From assembly GCF_020889785.1 (NCBI RefSeq), contig NZ_JACMYK010000018.1:1-64000 (forward strand): 64,000 nt of DNA. The letters run 5' to 3'. Numbering within the stretch: position 1 is the stretch's first letter; the number at the start of each line of letters is the position of its first letter. Below are positions 16,879-26,522 of this stretch, piece by piece. The stretch is from Bradyrhizobium acaciae. GTDB lineage: Bacteria > Pseudomonadota > Alphaproteobacteria > Rhizobiales > Xanthobacteraceae. The notes beneath the pieces were generated by a model, which saw only the letters and a program-made list of their open reading frames with translations, ran no database searches and was not told the origin of the DNA. The translations under genes and the position numbers were made by a program.

Positions 16879-17648
16879 TCACCATAGCTTCCAAGGCGCG
16901 GAACCTGATGCCCACATCTCTTCGAGTTCGCGTTTCTCCCGCAGCGTATCCATCGCCTTCCAGAAGCCCGGATGGCGGTAGGCCATCAATTGTCCGTCGG
17001 CCGCCAGCCGTTCCAGCGGTCGACGTTCCCAAACCGTCTCATCGGCGTCGATATAGTCGAGGACGCGCGGTTCGAGAACGAAGAAGCCACCATTGATCCA
17101 GCCCATTTCGGCATCGGGCTTTTCGTGGAACCGCGATACGGCATCGTGCTGATCCATGTCGAGAATGCCGAAACGGCCAGGTGACGGCACCGACGTCACC
17201 GTCGCAAGCTTCCCATGCCTGCGATGGAATGCGATCACCTTGGCGATATCGAGATTGGCGACGCCGTCGCCGTAGGTGAGACAGAAGGTTTCATCCAGGT
17301 AGGGAGCAACACGTTTGATGCGTCCGCCAGTCATGGTATTCAGGCCGGTATCAATGATCTTCACCGTCCAGTCATCGAGCGATTTGGGGGTAAGGTATCG
17401 AACTTCGCGCGTGGCGGTGTGAATCTCGATGTCGTTGGTCTCGAGGAAATAGCTGGCGAAATAGTGCTTGATCATCGACGCCTTGTAGCCCGCGCAGATG
17501 ACGAAATCATTCAGTCCGGCCGCTGCGTAGAGCTTCATCACGTGCCACAAAATCGGCCGGCGCCGATTTCGACCAGCGGCTTGGGGACGAGATCGGTTTC
17601 CTCGGAAAGACGTGTGCCGAACCCACCAGCGAGAATGACCGCTTTCAT
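16879..17648 (-). pseudogene. rfbF: Glucose-1-phosphate cytidylyltransferase, frameshifted
   Basis: This encodes the enzyme that makes CDP-glucose. The 5' part reads [19 protein letters not shown] and VPKPLVEIG, the nucleotidyltransferase signature, but the frame breaks near 17561. The expected codons for [10 protein letters not shown] become readable again only if one G is restored in a GGCGCCGGCC tract. Downstream the sequence is intact, including LTYGDGVANLD, FHEKPDAEMGWINGGFFV and KAMDTLREKRELE. With the missing base the product would have 256 residues, the normal RfbF length. This is either a real inactivating deletion or a sequencing error. The start at 17648 is set by the conserved N-terminus. 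Confidence 0.85.
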
Positions 17649-17701
17649 GTCTTGGCTCTCAGTTCGCCGCATCGGGACGCAGTTGAGTTGTATCGGTGGT
17701 C

Positions 17702-18951
17702 TCACGCGCCGGGCTGAAAATCCTGCTGGCTCAGAATGTCGATCACCGGACCATCATAGCCAGCGTCCTTGAGATAATTGCGGATCTCGACCGGAATGTG
17801 CCACGCCAGATTGAGCAATGGATTGGCGCCCCGCGGGCCTTGAGCAGATCATCGTCGGAGCCGATCGGGATTCTCGTGCCGGGCAAGTAATGGCCGATCT
17901 TCATTGAACCGGGCTTCTCATGAACGATCGAAATCGAGTCGTTGTCGAGCGCCAGCAGTTTGATCAGGATGGCGGCGCGGCCCGGGAACGCTTTGCCGCG
18001 AAGGGGTCCATTTTTCTGTACGAGCGTCCGCAACTCCTGGCTCTTCTTGTCGCGCCAGCGCGTCACGCCGCTGCGCAGCGTCGCGAAGTCCAGGCCGAAC
18101 TGGGCCTCCTTGGCTTCGAGCTTCTCGATAACCGCGGCGTCGACCGCGGACGCCTGCTTGCCCGCAAAAATACGAATGTTGCCGCCATACCGCGCGGGAA
18201 ACTGCACGTCGATCAGATTGAGACCGAGCGCATGGGCGATGAAGACGAACGAGCGGTAGCTGTATGTACGCGGGTGCTCGTGATAGAACGTGTCGAACTG
18301 ATTGGTGAGCAAAACCGATCCGAGATAGTGGTTCTCGATCACCAGGATGGTGTTTTCGCCGATCAGGCGCTTCAGCGCAGCGATTACGCTGCCGAGGTCC
18401 TCGATATGCGCGAACACGTTGGTGAAGGTGATGAAGTCCGGCTTGCCGTGCGCGGCGACGATCTGCTCCGCCGTTGCTTCGGTGAAGAAGTCATGGATGG
18501 TCGAGTGTCCCTTTGCCGCACAATCCTGCGCGGCTGAGGTCGGCTCGACACCGATGGTGGTGGCGCCCTTTTCACGGAAGAAATCGAGCAGGCTTCCGTC
18601 GTTGCAGCCGACATCAACGACCTTCCTGCCGGCGACCAGGCCGAAGCGCTGCTCGCAGGAATCGGCAAGGCTCTTCATTCCGGAAAGCACGTCGGCGGTA
18701 AAGCGCGACCGGTAGTGATAGCTCTCGGGAAACAGTTCGCGCTTTGGAACCTGGAAGCGCTGGTGCGCGGTCCGGCAATTGTCACAAAAGAGAATCTCGA
18801 TCGGGTACTCGGCGCATGTCCGCGAGCTTCCGGTCGCAACCAGATCGTCGCACATCGGGTGGGCCCCGAGATCCAGCACAGGAGCCAAGGTGCGGTTGCC
18901 GCACACCTCGCAATGATCGATCTCATTCGCCGGCACGATTGTCGAATTCAT
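17702..18951 (-). pseudogene. TylC3/NovU-like sugar C-methyltransferase, frameshifted near the 3' end
   Basis: A class I C-methyltransferase of the NDP-hexose 3-C-methyltransferase type. The N-terminal zinc domain is CEVCGN ... CDNCRTAHQ, the SAM site is VVDVGCNDGSLLDFF, and NHYLGSVLLTNQFDTFYHEH carries the family's catalytic Tyr/His/Glu region. The frame is lost near 17825-17832, where one base is missing; in the next frame the family's C-terminus is intact (LAWHIPVEIRNYL, then [12 protein letters not shown], stop at 17702). Repaired, it would have 416 residues. The start at 18951 lacks a good ribosome-binding site. With rfbF and rfbG it suggests a branched CDP-deoxysugar. Confidence 0.8.
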
Positions 18952-19152
18952 TCGGGATCCATGTGACAAGTTATTACGGCGCGTATTGTCGTATCGAAGC
19001 CGCCGTACCCTGAAATACGGGGTGACTTTGCGTATCGGGCTCCGTTTGTCAAAGGCTAAGGTCGGCGGCTTTGCCTGGTGGGTCTTGTGCGCCGGCGGCG
19101 TCTCGCGTTCGGCGGGTTGCCAGAACCTGCGTGGATGGCTAGGGCGATAGCG

Positions 19153-20292
19153 ATGAAGATATCGGTCATCGGCGGCGGGCGTTGGGCCCGAACGATCGCT
19201 TCGGTACTGTGCGGGCTCCCTGGCCGCGCAGACCAGATCACCATGCACTCGCCGAGCAATGCTGCCGGCCTGCGGGCGTGGGCTGCGCAATCGCAATTCG
19301 CCGGCCGGTTGAGCGCTCTGGACACCTGGCCGAGCGCTGGAGCGGGCTCGAAGCGGCCTGATGCCGTCATCGTCGCCAACCGCGCGGGAGACCATTTCGA
19401 GGCCGCGGCTGGTGCGTTGGTTGACGGTATCCCGGTATTGGTAGAAAAGCCTGTGGCACTCTCACGTCGCAGGATCGAGGAACTCAACAGCATCGCAACG
19501 GCCAGGGGTACGGCGTTCGGGGGCAGCCACGTCTTCTTGTTCGCGCGATACGTGGAAGCCTATGCGGCCGCGTTGGCCTCGCTTGGCCGCCCGCGGAGCC
19601 TCCGGATGATTTGGACCGACGGCGCTTCGGACATCCGTGGTGGGGAAGCCAAGAGCTACGACCCTGCGGTGACACTGTTCGATGATGTCCTGCCCCACAT
19701 CGTGCCCTTGGTCGGCGAATTGCGGTTCCGCAATCTCGCGCTCGTCGCGCTGGATGTTCGACGGGGCGGCGCGCGTCTGGCGATCGAAGCGCAGGCCAAC
19801 GGGCTGCCGGTTTCCTTGCTCATTGCACGCAACGATCAAGGCCGGCAGCGCCGGATCGAAGTCGAGACCGAAAGCGGCGTTGCAATACTCGACTTCGCCG
19901 ACGAGCCGGCCGTCATCGATATTGCAGGAACGCGCATGAACGGTGACCCGCAATGGACCACCGCGCTCCGGCCACTGGCGACAATGCTCTGCGCGTTCAT
20001 CGCCGCTGTGGAAGGCGCGCCCCTCGACCCTCGTTTGTCGCCGGACTGGGCCATCGCATCTGCCACATTCGCCGAGGTCGTTCGCGGCCGCTACATCGCC
20101 CATCAGGCCGAATGGTTGGCGACGCGCTTGGGCGAACCGCTCGATACCGAACTGCTCTATGCGTTTGCGGAATTCGGCAGCAACGAAGCCGGGAGCGCCG
20201 ACAGCATCTCAAAGGCCTGGCCGACGATTGCCGATCAGGCCGAACTGAAGATGTTCCTGGCCCGAAGTCGGCTGTTTTTCGATGCAGGCTAG
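19153..20292 (+). CDS. Gfo/Idh/MocA-family oxidoreductase
   Basis: A 379-residue NAD(P)-dependent oxidoreductase. The Rossmann start is KISVIGGGRWARTIAS, and the family's catalytic EKP appears in VLVEKPVALS near residue 100. Members reduce or oxidise sugars or NDP-keto-sugars; placed among CDP-sugar genes, this one probably acts on a nucleotide sugar or its product. It lies on the plus strand between minus-strand genes, and its stop codon overlaps that of rfbG. The start at ATG 19153 is set by the Rossmann motif; ATG 19135 is also possible. Confidence 0.8.
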   Translation: MKISVIGGGRWARTIASVLCGLPGRADQITMHSPSNAAGLRAWAAQSQFAGRLSALDTWPSAGAGSKRPDAVIVANRAGDHFEAAAGALVDGIPVLVEKPVALSRRRIEELNSIATARGTAFGGSHVFLFARYVEAYAAALASLGRPRSLRMIWTDGASDIRGGEAKSYDPAVTLFDDVLPHIVPLVGELRFRNLALVALDVRRGGARLAIEAQANGLPVSLLIARNDQGRQRRIEVETESGVAILDFADEPAVIDIAGTRMNGDPQWTTALRPLATMLCAFIAAVEGAPLDPRLSPDWAIASATFAEVVRGRYIAHQAEWLATRLGEPLDTELLYAFAEFGSNEAGSADSISKAWPTIADQAELKMFLARSRLFFDAG

Positions 20293-21365
20293 GTCCCGTA
20301 CCGCGATATCTGCGCACGCATAAGTTCGAGCGCGTCCTTGCCGTTCGCGAAATCCGCATACCATTGCGCCGTCCAGGCAATCGTCTCATTGGCGTCGAGC
20401 CGCGGCCGCCATTGCAACGTCTTGGCAGCAAGAGCGCTGTTGATCCGCAGTGTCTGCTTTTCCGGTGGGAATGAGCCCGACGCCTGCTTCCAGGCCCGTC
20501 CATTGCCCAGTCCTTCGCCGATTGCCGCCGCCACCTGGGCGACCGACATTGATTCATCCGTCAGCGGACCAAAGTTCAGCGAGGGCGGATCGGCTGCACC
20601 TCTGTTGGCGAGGTATTCGGCAAAGCCAAGGTAGCCGGTGAGGCAGTCAAGCACATGTTGCCAGGGCCTGGTCGCCGCAGGATAGCGCAGTTCAACCGGC
20701 ACGCCTTTTTGCGCGGCCCTGTAGAGGTCGGGAACGAGTCGGTCGCTGGAAAAATCGCCGCCACCAATCACGTTGCCGCCGCGCGCCGAGGCCAGAGGCA
20801 CCCCGAGCGGTGCAAAGAAGCTCTCGGCGTAACTCCGGACCACGATTTCGGTCGCGCCCTTTGACGCGCTGTAGGGATCTGAGCCGCCCAGCGGGGCGCT
20901 CTCGGGAAACGCCAGGCCGGTCTCGGTATTCGCATAGACCTTGTCACTGGTCACGGTCAGAATCGCCTGCAATCCCGCGCTGGCGCGCAGCGCTTCCAGC
21001 AGGTTCACCGTACCCATGACATTGCTGGCGAAGGTTCCGACCGGGTCGCGATAGCTTTCCCGAACCTGCGCTTGTGCAGCCATATGCAAAACGATCTCGG
21101 GTTCGGCGGTTTTGCAAATTTCGGTCACTGCCGCCATGTCGCGCAGATCGACATGGTGGCTGTCGATCGCCACGCGCTGCCCGATGGTTTGCCAAAGATT
21201 GGGTTCGGTCTGGGGGGCTAAGGAAAACGCGGTTACCTTCGCGCCGAGATCGGCCAGCATCACACTGGCCCACGCGCCCTTGAATCCGGTATGCCCGGTC
21301 AGGAGGATGCGCCGGCCGCGCCAGAAGCTCGGGGTCAAGATCGCTTTCCCCGCCGCGGACCACAT
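20289..21365 (-). CDS. rfbG: CDP-glucose 4,6-dehydratase
   Basis: A 358-residue extended short-chain dehydrogenase that turns CDP-glucose into CDP-4-keto-6-deoxyglucose. The NAD site is LLTGHTGFKGAW, the Asp/Ser-Tyr-Lys active site is visible as TVTSDKVY and DPYSASKGATE, and ATRPWQHVLDCLTGYL with LNFGP follows in the family order. The substrate would come from the rfbF product, and the C-methyltransferase would act next. It lies 22 bases after the GT2 gene in the same operon direction. Confidence 0.93.
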   Translation of the reverse strand: MWSAAGKAILTPSFWRGRRILLTGHTGFKGAWASVMLADLGAKVTAFSLAPQTEPNLWQTIGQRVAIDSHHVDLRDMAAVTEICKTAEPEIVLHMAAQAQVRESYRDPVGTFASNVMGTVNLLEALRASAGLQAILTVTSDKVYANTETGLAFPESAPLGGSDPYSASKGATEIVVRSYAESFFAPLGVPLASARGGNVIGGGDFSSDRLVPDLYRAAQKGVPVELRYPAATRPWQHVLDCLTGYLGFAEYLANRGAADPPSLNFGPLTDESMSVAQVAAAIGEGLGNGRAWKQASGSFPPEKQTLRINSALAAKTLQWRPRLDANETIAWTAQWYADFANGKDALELMRAQISRYGT

Positions 21366-21387
21366 GGTGTGAAAAGTGCTGACATCA

Positions 21388-22383
21388 TTATTTGCTTTGA
21401 TCTGCGGAGATATTCGTGGCGGTCTCGACCGTCACCAGCGGCCTGAAGCGGACTTGCTGATAAATGCGGCTCACATATTCCCCGATAATGCCCAGGAAGA
21501 TTGCATTCAGGCTGATGCCAAATAGCATAACGACGATGAGCGTCGCAAAGCCGCTCGGCCACGATTTGCCCCGCAGCAGCGCCTCGACGACATAAAAAAG
21601 CCCCAGCAGAAAGACGGCGACCGAGATCAGGAGGCCGGCATAGGATGCAAGCCGCAGCGGAAGAACCGAGTGCCCGATGATCCCGTCAAGGGCAAAGCCG
21701 ACCAGCTTCCGCACCGGGAATTTGCTGCGGCCGTGTATCCGCTCTGTCCGGTCGTAGGGAATGCCGGTCTCGCGCGCGGCAAATGAGGAGATGACGCCGC
21801 GGACGTACGGGTTGTAGTCGTTCAGCTCCTTGAGGCGGTCGATCACGGATCGATCGACCAAGCGGAAGTCGCCGGCGTCGCGGGTGATTGGATCATCGGA
21901 AATGTGGCTGAGCAGCGCGTAAAATGCGCGGCGACCGAGCGTGAGCAGTCTTGCTTCCTCGCGGCGCCGGCGCAAGCCCACGACCACATCATGGCCCTTT
22001 TCCCAAAGCGCAATGAATTGCGGAATCAATTCCGGCGGATCCTGAAGATCGCAATCAATCTGAATCGCCGCATCACCGGATGCGTTTCGGTAGCCGGTCA
22101 GCAGCGAGCGCTGAAAACCGTAGTTGCGCGTGAAGCGGATCACCTTGACCCTGTGGTCGATCTTGGCAAGTGCAGCGAGATGTTCGAACGTTCGATCCTC
22201 GCTGTGATTGTCGGTGAAAACAAACTCCAGATCGTATTGGGGTAGGTCTTTGAAAATAGCAGTCAGTGCGGCGTAGGCGCGATCTACATTGGCTTCTTCG
22301 TTGTAGACGGGCATGACGAGGGAGATCAGCCGTCGTGTGTTCGGCTCTCGCTCAGGTGTGCCCGTATCGACGTTGCTGCTCAT
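21388..22383 (-). CDS. GT2 glycosyltransferase with two C-terminal membrane segments (GtrB/ArnC-like)
   Basis: A 331-residue family 2 glycosyltransferase. The GT-A donor site is seen as SLVMPVYNEEANVDRAY, FTDNHSEDRT, and the DxD-like QIDCDLQDPPE. Two hydrophobic segments near residues 230-310 anchor it in the inner membrane. Proteins of this build attach a sugar to undecaprenyl or polyprenyl phosphate, providing the lipid-linked donor for GT-C enzymes. A GT-C-like gene lies just upstream in the operon and another at 13879. Confidence 0.88.
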   Translation of the reverse strand: MSSNVDTGTPEREPNTRRLISLVMPVYNEEANVDRAYAALTAIFKDLPQYDLEFVFTDNHSEDRTFEHLAALAKIDHRVKVIRFTRNYGFQRSLLTGYRNASGDAAIQIDCDLQDPPELIPQFIALWEKGHDVVVGLRRRREEARLLTLGRRAFYALLSHISDDPITRDAGDFRLVDRSVIDRLKELNDYNPYVRGVISSFAARETGIPYDRTERIHGRSKFPVRKLVGFALDGIIGHSVLPLRLASYAGLLISVAVFLLGLFYVVEALLRGKSWPSGFATLIVVMLFGISLNAIFLGIIGEYVSRIYQQVRFRPLVTVETATNISADQSK

Positions 22384-22469
22384 GTCAGGTCGTTGCTGTT
22401 AGTGCAAACGAGATTTCTAGGTGAGCCGGCCAAGATATGCAACTCTTGGAACGAACGGCCGCGCGGGCG

Positions 22470-24326
22470 TCAGTGTTGGTCGTCAGAAGGTTTGGTGGGC
22501 TTTCGCTTATAAACCTTCAGGGTCGGCCCGACGCGGGGCTTGTCGATCGGCTGCCAAATCCCCTCCAAGAGGGTGAGCGAGGATCTCACCCGAGATTCAA
22601 GGCTTCGCCATGGTGTGAGATATACCGGCGAGGAGGCCGTCGCCCCGCTGGACTCGGGAGCGATTTCCTTGACGAAGGTAATTCCCTCTGCTGCGGTCGG
22701 GCCGGGGGCCGGGGTTGGAATCAGAGCCTGGTACATCAGCATCGAAAACGGATTGGGATCGTCGGCAGCGAGGTGTTGGGTCTCGATCAGCTTGGCGTAG
22801 TGCGGGCTTCCATAGAGGCTGCTCGAAAGGACGATATATTCGGGATCGAGAGCATTGACGCCGCTCCAGGTCAGCACGCCTCCATACATCTTGGCGTTCT
22901 TGAATATCTTTGGATCGAAATAGCCAAGATCGTCGAACACGATGCGGGCATCCGGCGGTATGCCGCCTTTGGCCGCCCAGTCGTTCAGTGCCAGCAAGGT
23001 GCTATCGTGATGGTGGAGCGCGAGAGTCTGGTTGACCAGTGCGAAGACGCGGTCGGTGCCGAGGTAAAGCGTTGCAAGGAAAACGAAGGTGACTGTGATT
23101 GGAGGTGCCAGGCGCCCGAACGGTTTGGCGAGAATAAACCTCAGCCATGTTACGACGAAATCGAAGCTAAGCATCGCCATCAGAGGCAGCGCGACCAAAG
23201 CGTACCCGACAATGACCCAAAGCTTGCCGAGAAGAGCATAGTAGGCAATCTGAGACAGCGAGAGTATGGCGGCCAGGAAGAGGGCTCGTTTGCGCGTCGT
23301 CGAGAAGCCGCCGAACAGCCCGTGCAGTAATCCTGCCACTGCCAACGCTGAAGCAAGCGGGCCGACGTAGTCGTAGATCGCCTTTATCCAATCCCAGGGC
23401 GTGAACGTCCCCAGGGGCCCACCCGAGCTGCCGACGATCTGCCATTGCGCGATCCAGGACTGGACGTAGTACGGCGTAATGACTGCGTAGGGATTCGTAC
23501 CGATCCAGCCCACCAGGGCGGCTGCTCCGAGGACGGCAATTCGCTGGGCAACGACCTTCGTGCCCCATTCGTGAGCACCTGTCGCACGAATTCCCATCAA
23601 GAGCGCAGCCGTTGCTAACGGTACCGTCCACGGTCCTCCAAACTTCGTCCCCTGCACCAGACCACAAACCATTCCCAAAGCGGCGAGGCTTGAAAGAGAC
23701 CCATCGTCTGAATGGCGCAGAGCAAGTCCGAGTGCCAGGAGCCCGAAATAGATCTGAAGCGTATCCGGATGAATATTCGTCATGTAGTAGATAAAATAGC
23801 CATCCGTCAGCAAGGCGGCGCAGGATAGTATTCCGACAACAACACCCGCATGCCTCTTTGCAAAATTGTAGACGAAGAGCAGGCTCATCAACGCGGCGAG
23901 CATCGATATCGTTCTGAGGATAATGGGAGCAGTTGGAAAGGCAGGGAGTCCAACCAGGTGCGCCGTCGCGTAGAAGGGAAAGGCGATGTCGAACATCACC
24001 GCGCCGTAGTAGACGATGTTGTTGTATCGAAGCGTTCCCCAATATGCCGGGATTTTCTTGAAGGCGTCGGCTGTCGGATCCAGGTAGTTGGCAGGGTTGC
24101 CGAAGGGCTTGGCGACCGTACCATCGAGTGCCAGCGTCATCCATGGTTCATCGTTGGAGAACGCTGCCAGCAATTGAGGGTTATCAGTGTTGCGTGGAAC
24201 AAGCGAACCGATGCCGATCAAACCCAAGATAAGAATGGGTGCGATATATCGATCCAGGCGAGCATGATCGCAAACAACCTGTAGTATAATCCGAAAGGGA
24301 AGTGCCCAAGCCAAAGTTCTTTGCAA
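22470..24326 (-). CDS. Polytopic GT-C-like membrane protein
   Basis: A 618-residue membrane protein with about ten to twelve hydrophobic segments and a soluble C-terminal third. The first loop carries SNDEPWMTLAL and the protein has IHPDTLQIYFG further on, a layout resembling GT-C transferases that take sugars from polyprenyl phosphate. It is the first gene of the minus-strand operon with the GtrB-like GT2 and rfbG. The start is a TTG at 24326 preceded by GGAGAGAAGG; no better start is seen. Specificity is unknown. Confidence 0.7.
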   Translation of the reverse strand: MQRTLAWALPFRIILQVVCDHARLDRYIAPILILGLIGIGSLVPRNTDNPQLLAAFSNDEPWMTLALDGTVAKPFGNPANYLDPTADAFKKIPAYWGTLRYNNIVYYGAVMFDIAFPFYATAHLVGLPAFPTAPIILRTISMLAALMSLLFVYNFAKRHAGVVVGILSCAALLTDGYFIYYMTNIHPDTLQIYFGLLALGLALRHSDDGSLSSLAALGMVCGLVQGTKFGGPWTVPLATAALLMGIRATGAHEWGTKVVAQRIAVLGAAALVGWIGTNPYAVITPYYVQSWIAQWQIVGSSGGPLGTFTPWDWIKAIYDYVGPLASALAVAGLLHGLFGGFSTTRKRALFLAAILSLSQIAYYALLGKLWVIVGYALVALPLMAMLSFDFVVTWLRFILAKPFGRLAPPITVTFVFLATLYLGTDRVFALVNQTLALHHHDSTLLALNDWAAKGGIPPDARIVFDDLGYFDPKIFKNAKMYGGVLTWSGVNALDPEYIVLSSSLYGSPHYAKLIETQHLAADDPNPFSMLMYQALIPTPAPGPTAAEGITFVKEIAPESSGATASSPVYLTPWRSLESRVRSSLTLLEGIWQPIDKPRVGPTLKVYKRKPTKPSDDQH

Positions 24327-24631
24327 AGCCTTCTCTCCGAGGCGCTCAATGGGCTATCGCAGCTTGTTTGCCATTCTGCAAGACGTTCACGTGCTTCATT
24401 CAATGGGTGTCCCGTGTCATCTGATACTCGAGTGCGTCGCAAGGACTGGTCACTGACAATCTCGATGGCCGCGGAAGATCTTGTTCGTTCGGTTTGTAGC
24501 TTGGAAACAGGTAGCTTGCGCTTATACCTTCGTCTCCGTCATAAGCCCGCGGAGTGAAACGGCGGAGCTCCTTCGCGACCTCATTCGCAGGCGCTGAAAA
24601 ATCTCCGGAGCGTGTGCAGGCAGTTCGTGAC
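24327..24631. other. Intergenic region, no gene seen
   Basis: About 300 bases upstream of the minus-strand sugar operon, presumably carrying its promoter. No coding or RNA feature could be supported. Confidence 0.4.
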
Positions 24632-24649
24632 CTGTCACAAAAATGTAAC
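24632..24649 (+). promoter_or_regulatory. Possible Pho box
   Basis: CTGTCACAAAAATGTAAC resembles the PhoB direct repeat (two 7-mers separated by 4 bases). The first half matches CTGTCAT at six of seven positions, the second at only four. It lies 48 bases before a start codon with a good ribosome-binding site (24697). Confidence 0.4.
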
Positions 24650-24696
24650 GACCGACCCGGGGCCTCCTTTCATTTTGAGAAGGGGAGAACCGTCGG

Positions 24697-24827
24697 ATGT
24701 TCAATTCAATCGCTACGTCGCAAACTTGCGGCGCCATCGTCCGGCGCTTGATCGCGGGGGCCGGTGTTGCTTGCGGTGCATCCGATGCTATCGCACACCG
24801 TCAGCAATCCGCTGGCGAACGAGCGCC
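24697..24827 (+). pseudogene. Remnant 5' end of an exported protein gene
   Basis: An ATG preceded by AAGGGGAGAACC opens a frame whose first 33 residues look like a signal peptide: a short N-terminus with Arg-Arg, the hydrophobic LIAGAGVACGAS, and an Ala-rich end. It then runs antisense into the end of mobA with no recognisable domain. Together with the upstream Pho-box-like site this suggests the front of a phosphate-regulated gene whose body was lost. It could also be chance. Confidence 0.3.
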
Positions 24828-25460
24828 TCAGCCTCCGTCAAGCGCGGCGAGGCGGTCGGCTTCCGCGATGTCTTCAACGGTGTTGGCGTTGAAGAACGGA
24901 TCGAGCGGTTCGGTCGGCCACTCCACGGTTGCGAGTGGGTAGCGCGCGGTCCAGCGATCGATCTTGCGCACGTCCTCCTTGACCAGCGCATGGCGCAACT
25001 CGCTCCGCAGGCGCACGCTCCAGAGGCCGATGACCGGATGCGTCTGCCCGCCGGATGAGGCGACCGCGAGCTCGGCATTCTCGGCGACGCGCGCTCGCTC
25101 CAGGCGCGCGACGAGATCGCGCGGCAGAAACGGACAGTCGCCCGCCGCGCTCAGCACCCATTTCGCGTCGGGCCGGTTGGTTGCGGTCCAGTCGAGCGCG
25201 GCGAGGATGCCGGCGAGGGGGCCGGGATAGTCGGCGACATCGTCGGCGACGACGGGAAGGCCGAACGCGGCGAAGCGCGCGGGATCGCCATTGGCGTTGA
25301 TGATCAGCCCGCCGCATTGTGGCGCGAGGCGGTCGATCACCCGTTGCAGGATGGTGCGACCGGCGATCTTGCGCATCGGCTTGTCGCCGCCGCCCATCCG
25401 CCGCGCCAGCCCGCCGGCGAGCAGCACGCCCGGGATGCCAGTCCCCGGAATATCAGTCAT
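24828..25460 (-). CDS. mobA: Molybdenum cofactor guanylyltransferase
   Basis: A 210-residue MobA that links GMP to molybdopterin, giving the bis-MGD cofactor of enzymes such as formate dehydrogenase. The nucleotide site is [17 protein letters not shown], followed by [27 protein letters not shown] and AAGDCPFLP, all family hallmarks, and [14 protein letters not shown] near the end. The start at 25460 overlaps the end of fdhD by 8 bases, so the two are co-transcribed; both serve the formate dehydrogenase encoded on the other strand. Confidence 0.93.
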   Translation of the reverse strand: MTDIPGTGIPGVLLAGGLARRMGGGDKPMRKIAGRTILQRVIDRLAPQCGGLIINANGDPARFAAFGLPVVADDVADYPGPLAGILAALDWTATNRPDAKWVLSAAGDCPFLPRDLVARLERARVAENAELAVASSGGQTHPVIGLWSVRLRSELRHALVKEDVRKIDRWTARYPLATVEWPTEPLDPFFNANTVEDIAEADRLAALDGG

Positions 25461-26337
25461 GGTCGGTCTCGCCCTTGCGCTTGTGACGCATCGATTCCTC
25501 TTCGACATAGTCGAGGTTCTGGTCGTAGACGATCCGCGCCTCACCCGACAGCGCGATGAAGCGTTTGCCGCGGGCGCGCCCGACCAGCGTCAGCCCGACC
25601 TGCCGCGCCAGATCGACGCCCCATGCGGTGAATCCGGAGCGGGAGACCAGGATCGGGATGCCCATCCGCACCGTCTTGATCACCATCTCGGAGGTCAGCC
25701 GCCCGGTGGTGTAGAGAATCTTGTCGGCCGGATCGACATTGTGGCGATAGATCCAGCCCGCGATCTTGTCGACGGCGTTGTGCCGGCCGACATCCTCGGT
25801 GTAGCAGACCGGCGTCGCCTCCTTGCACAGCACGCAGCCGTGGATGGCGCCGGCTTCCAGATAGAGCGACGGCATCGTGTTGATGGTGTGCGTCATCTGG
25901 TAAAGCCAGGAGGTGCGCAGCTCGGCCTTCGGCAACGCGACCTTTTCGACGGCTTCGAGCAGGTCGCCGAACGCGGTGCCTTGGGCGCAGCCCGAGGTCT
26001 GCGTGCGCTTCTTCAGCTTCGCCTCGAAATTGGTGTGGTGGGCGGTGCGCACCACGACGACCTCCAGATCGTCGTCATATTCGACCTCGGTGACGACGTC
26101 GTCGTATTTCAGCATGTTCTGATTCAAGAGGTAGCCGAGCGCGAGGTATTCGGGATAGTCGTTGATCGTCATCATCGTGACGATCTCCTGCGCGTTGAGG
26201 TACAGCGTCAGCGGCCGCTCGACCGGTACCTTGATCTCGGTCCGCGCGCCCGTCTGATCGACGCCGATGACGCGCTCCGTCAGGCGCGGGTCATCCGGAT
26301 CAGGAACAATGATGGGAGCGGTGGTCTTCTCGGTCAC
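25453..26337 (-). CDS. fdhD: Formate dehydrogenase accessory sulfurtransferase
   Basis: A 294-residue FdhD/FdsC protein that passes sulfur from a cysteine desulfurase to the molybdenum cofactor of formate dehydrogenase. Visible features are [36 protein letters not shown] and [10 protein letters not shown]. In E. coli the transferred sulfur is held by a CxxC pair; here that region has only one Cys (C117, in [10 protein letters not shown]), while CVLC occurs at 168-171. The start is a GTG at 26337; frames open further upstream look non-coding. It is divergent from moeA. Confidence 0.92.
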   Translation of the reverse strand: MTEKTTAPIIVPDPDDPRLTERVIGVDQTGARTEIKVPVERPLTLYLNAQEIVTMMTINDYPEYLALGYLLNQNMLKYDDVVTEVEYDDDLEVVVVRTAHHTNFEAKLKKRTQTSGCAQGTAFGDLLEAVEKVALPKAELRTSWLYQMTHTINTMPSLYLEAGAIHGCVLCKEATPVCYTEDVGRHNAVDKIAGWIYRHNVDPADKILYTTGRLTSEMVIKTVRMGIPILVSRSGFTAWGVDLARQVGLTLVGRARGKRFIALSGEARIVYDQNLDYVEEESMRHKRKGETDHD

Positions 26338-26522
26338 TGATTGACGTCCCGACGGGTTCACATGGCAACGGAGCTGGGGATATAAGCACGATCGGAGACC
26401 AACTGGCCACTTTCCGCCGGGTTGCGGGAACTGCCACGGACGGGTTCGGCTTGAGAGATGACACCGCAATTCGCGATCCGGATTGAGCGGACCTTGTCGG
26501 TAGCCGAGGACTGAGGGACATC

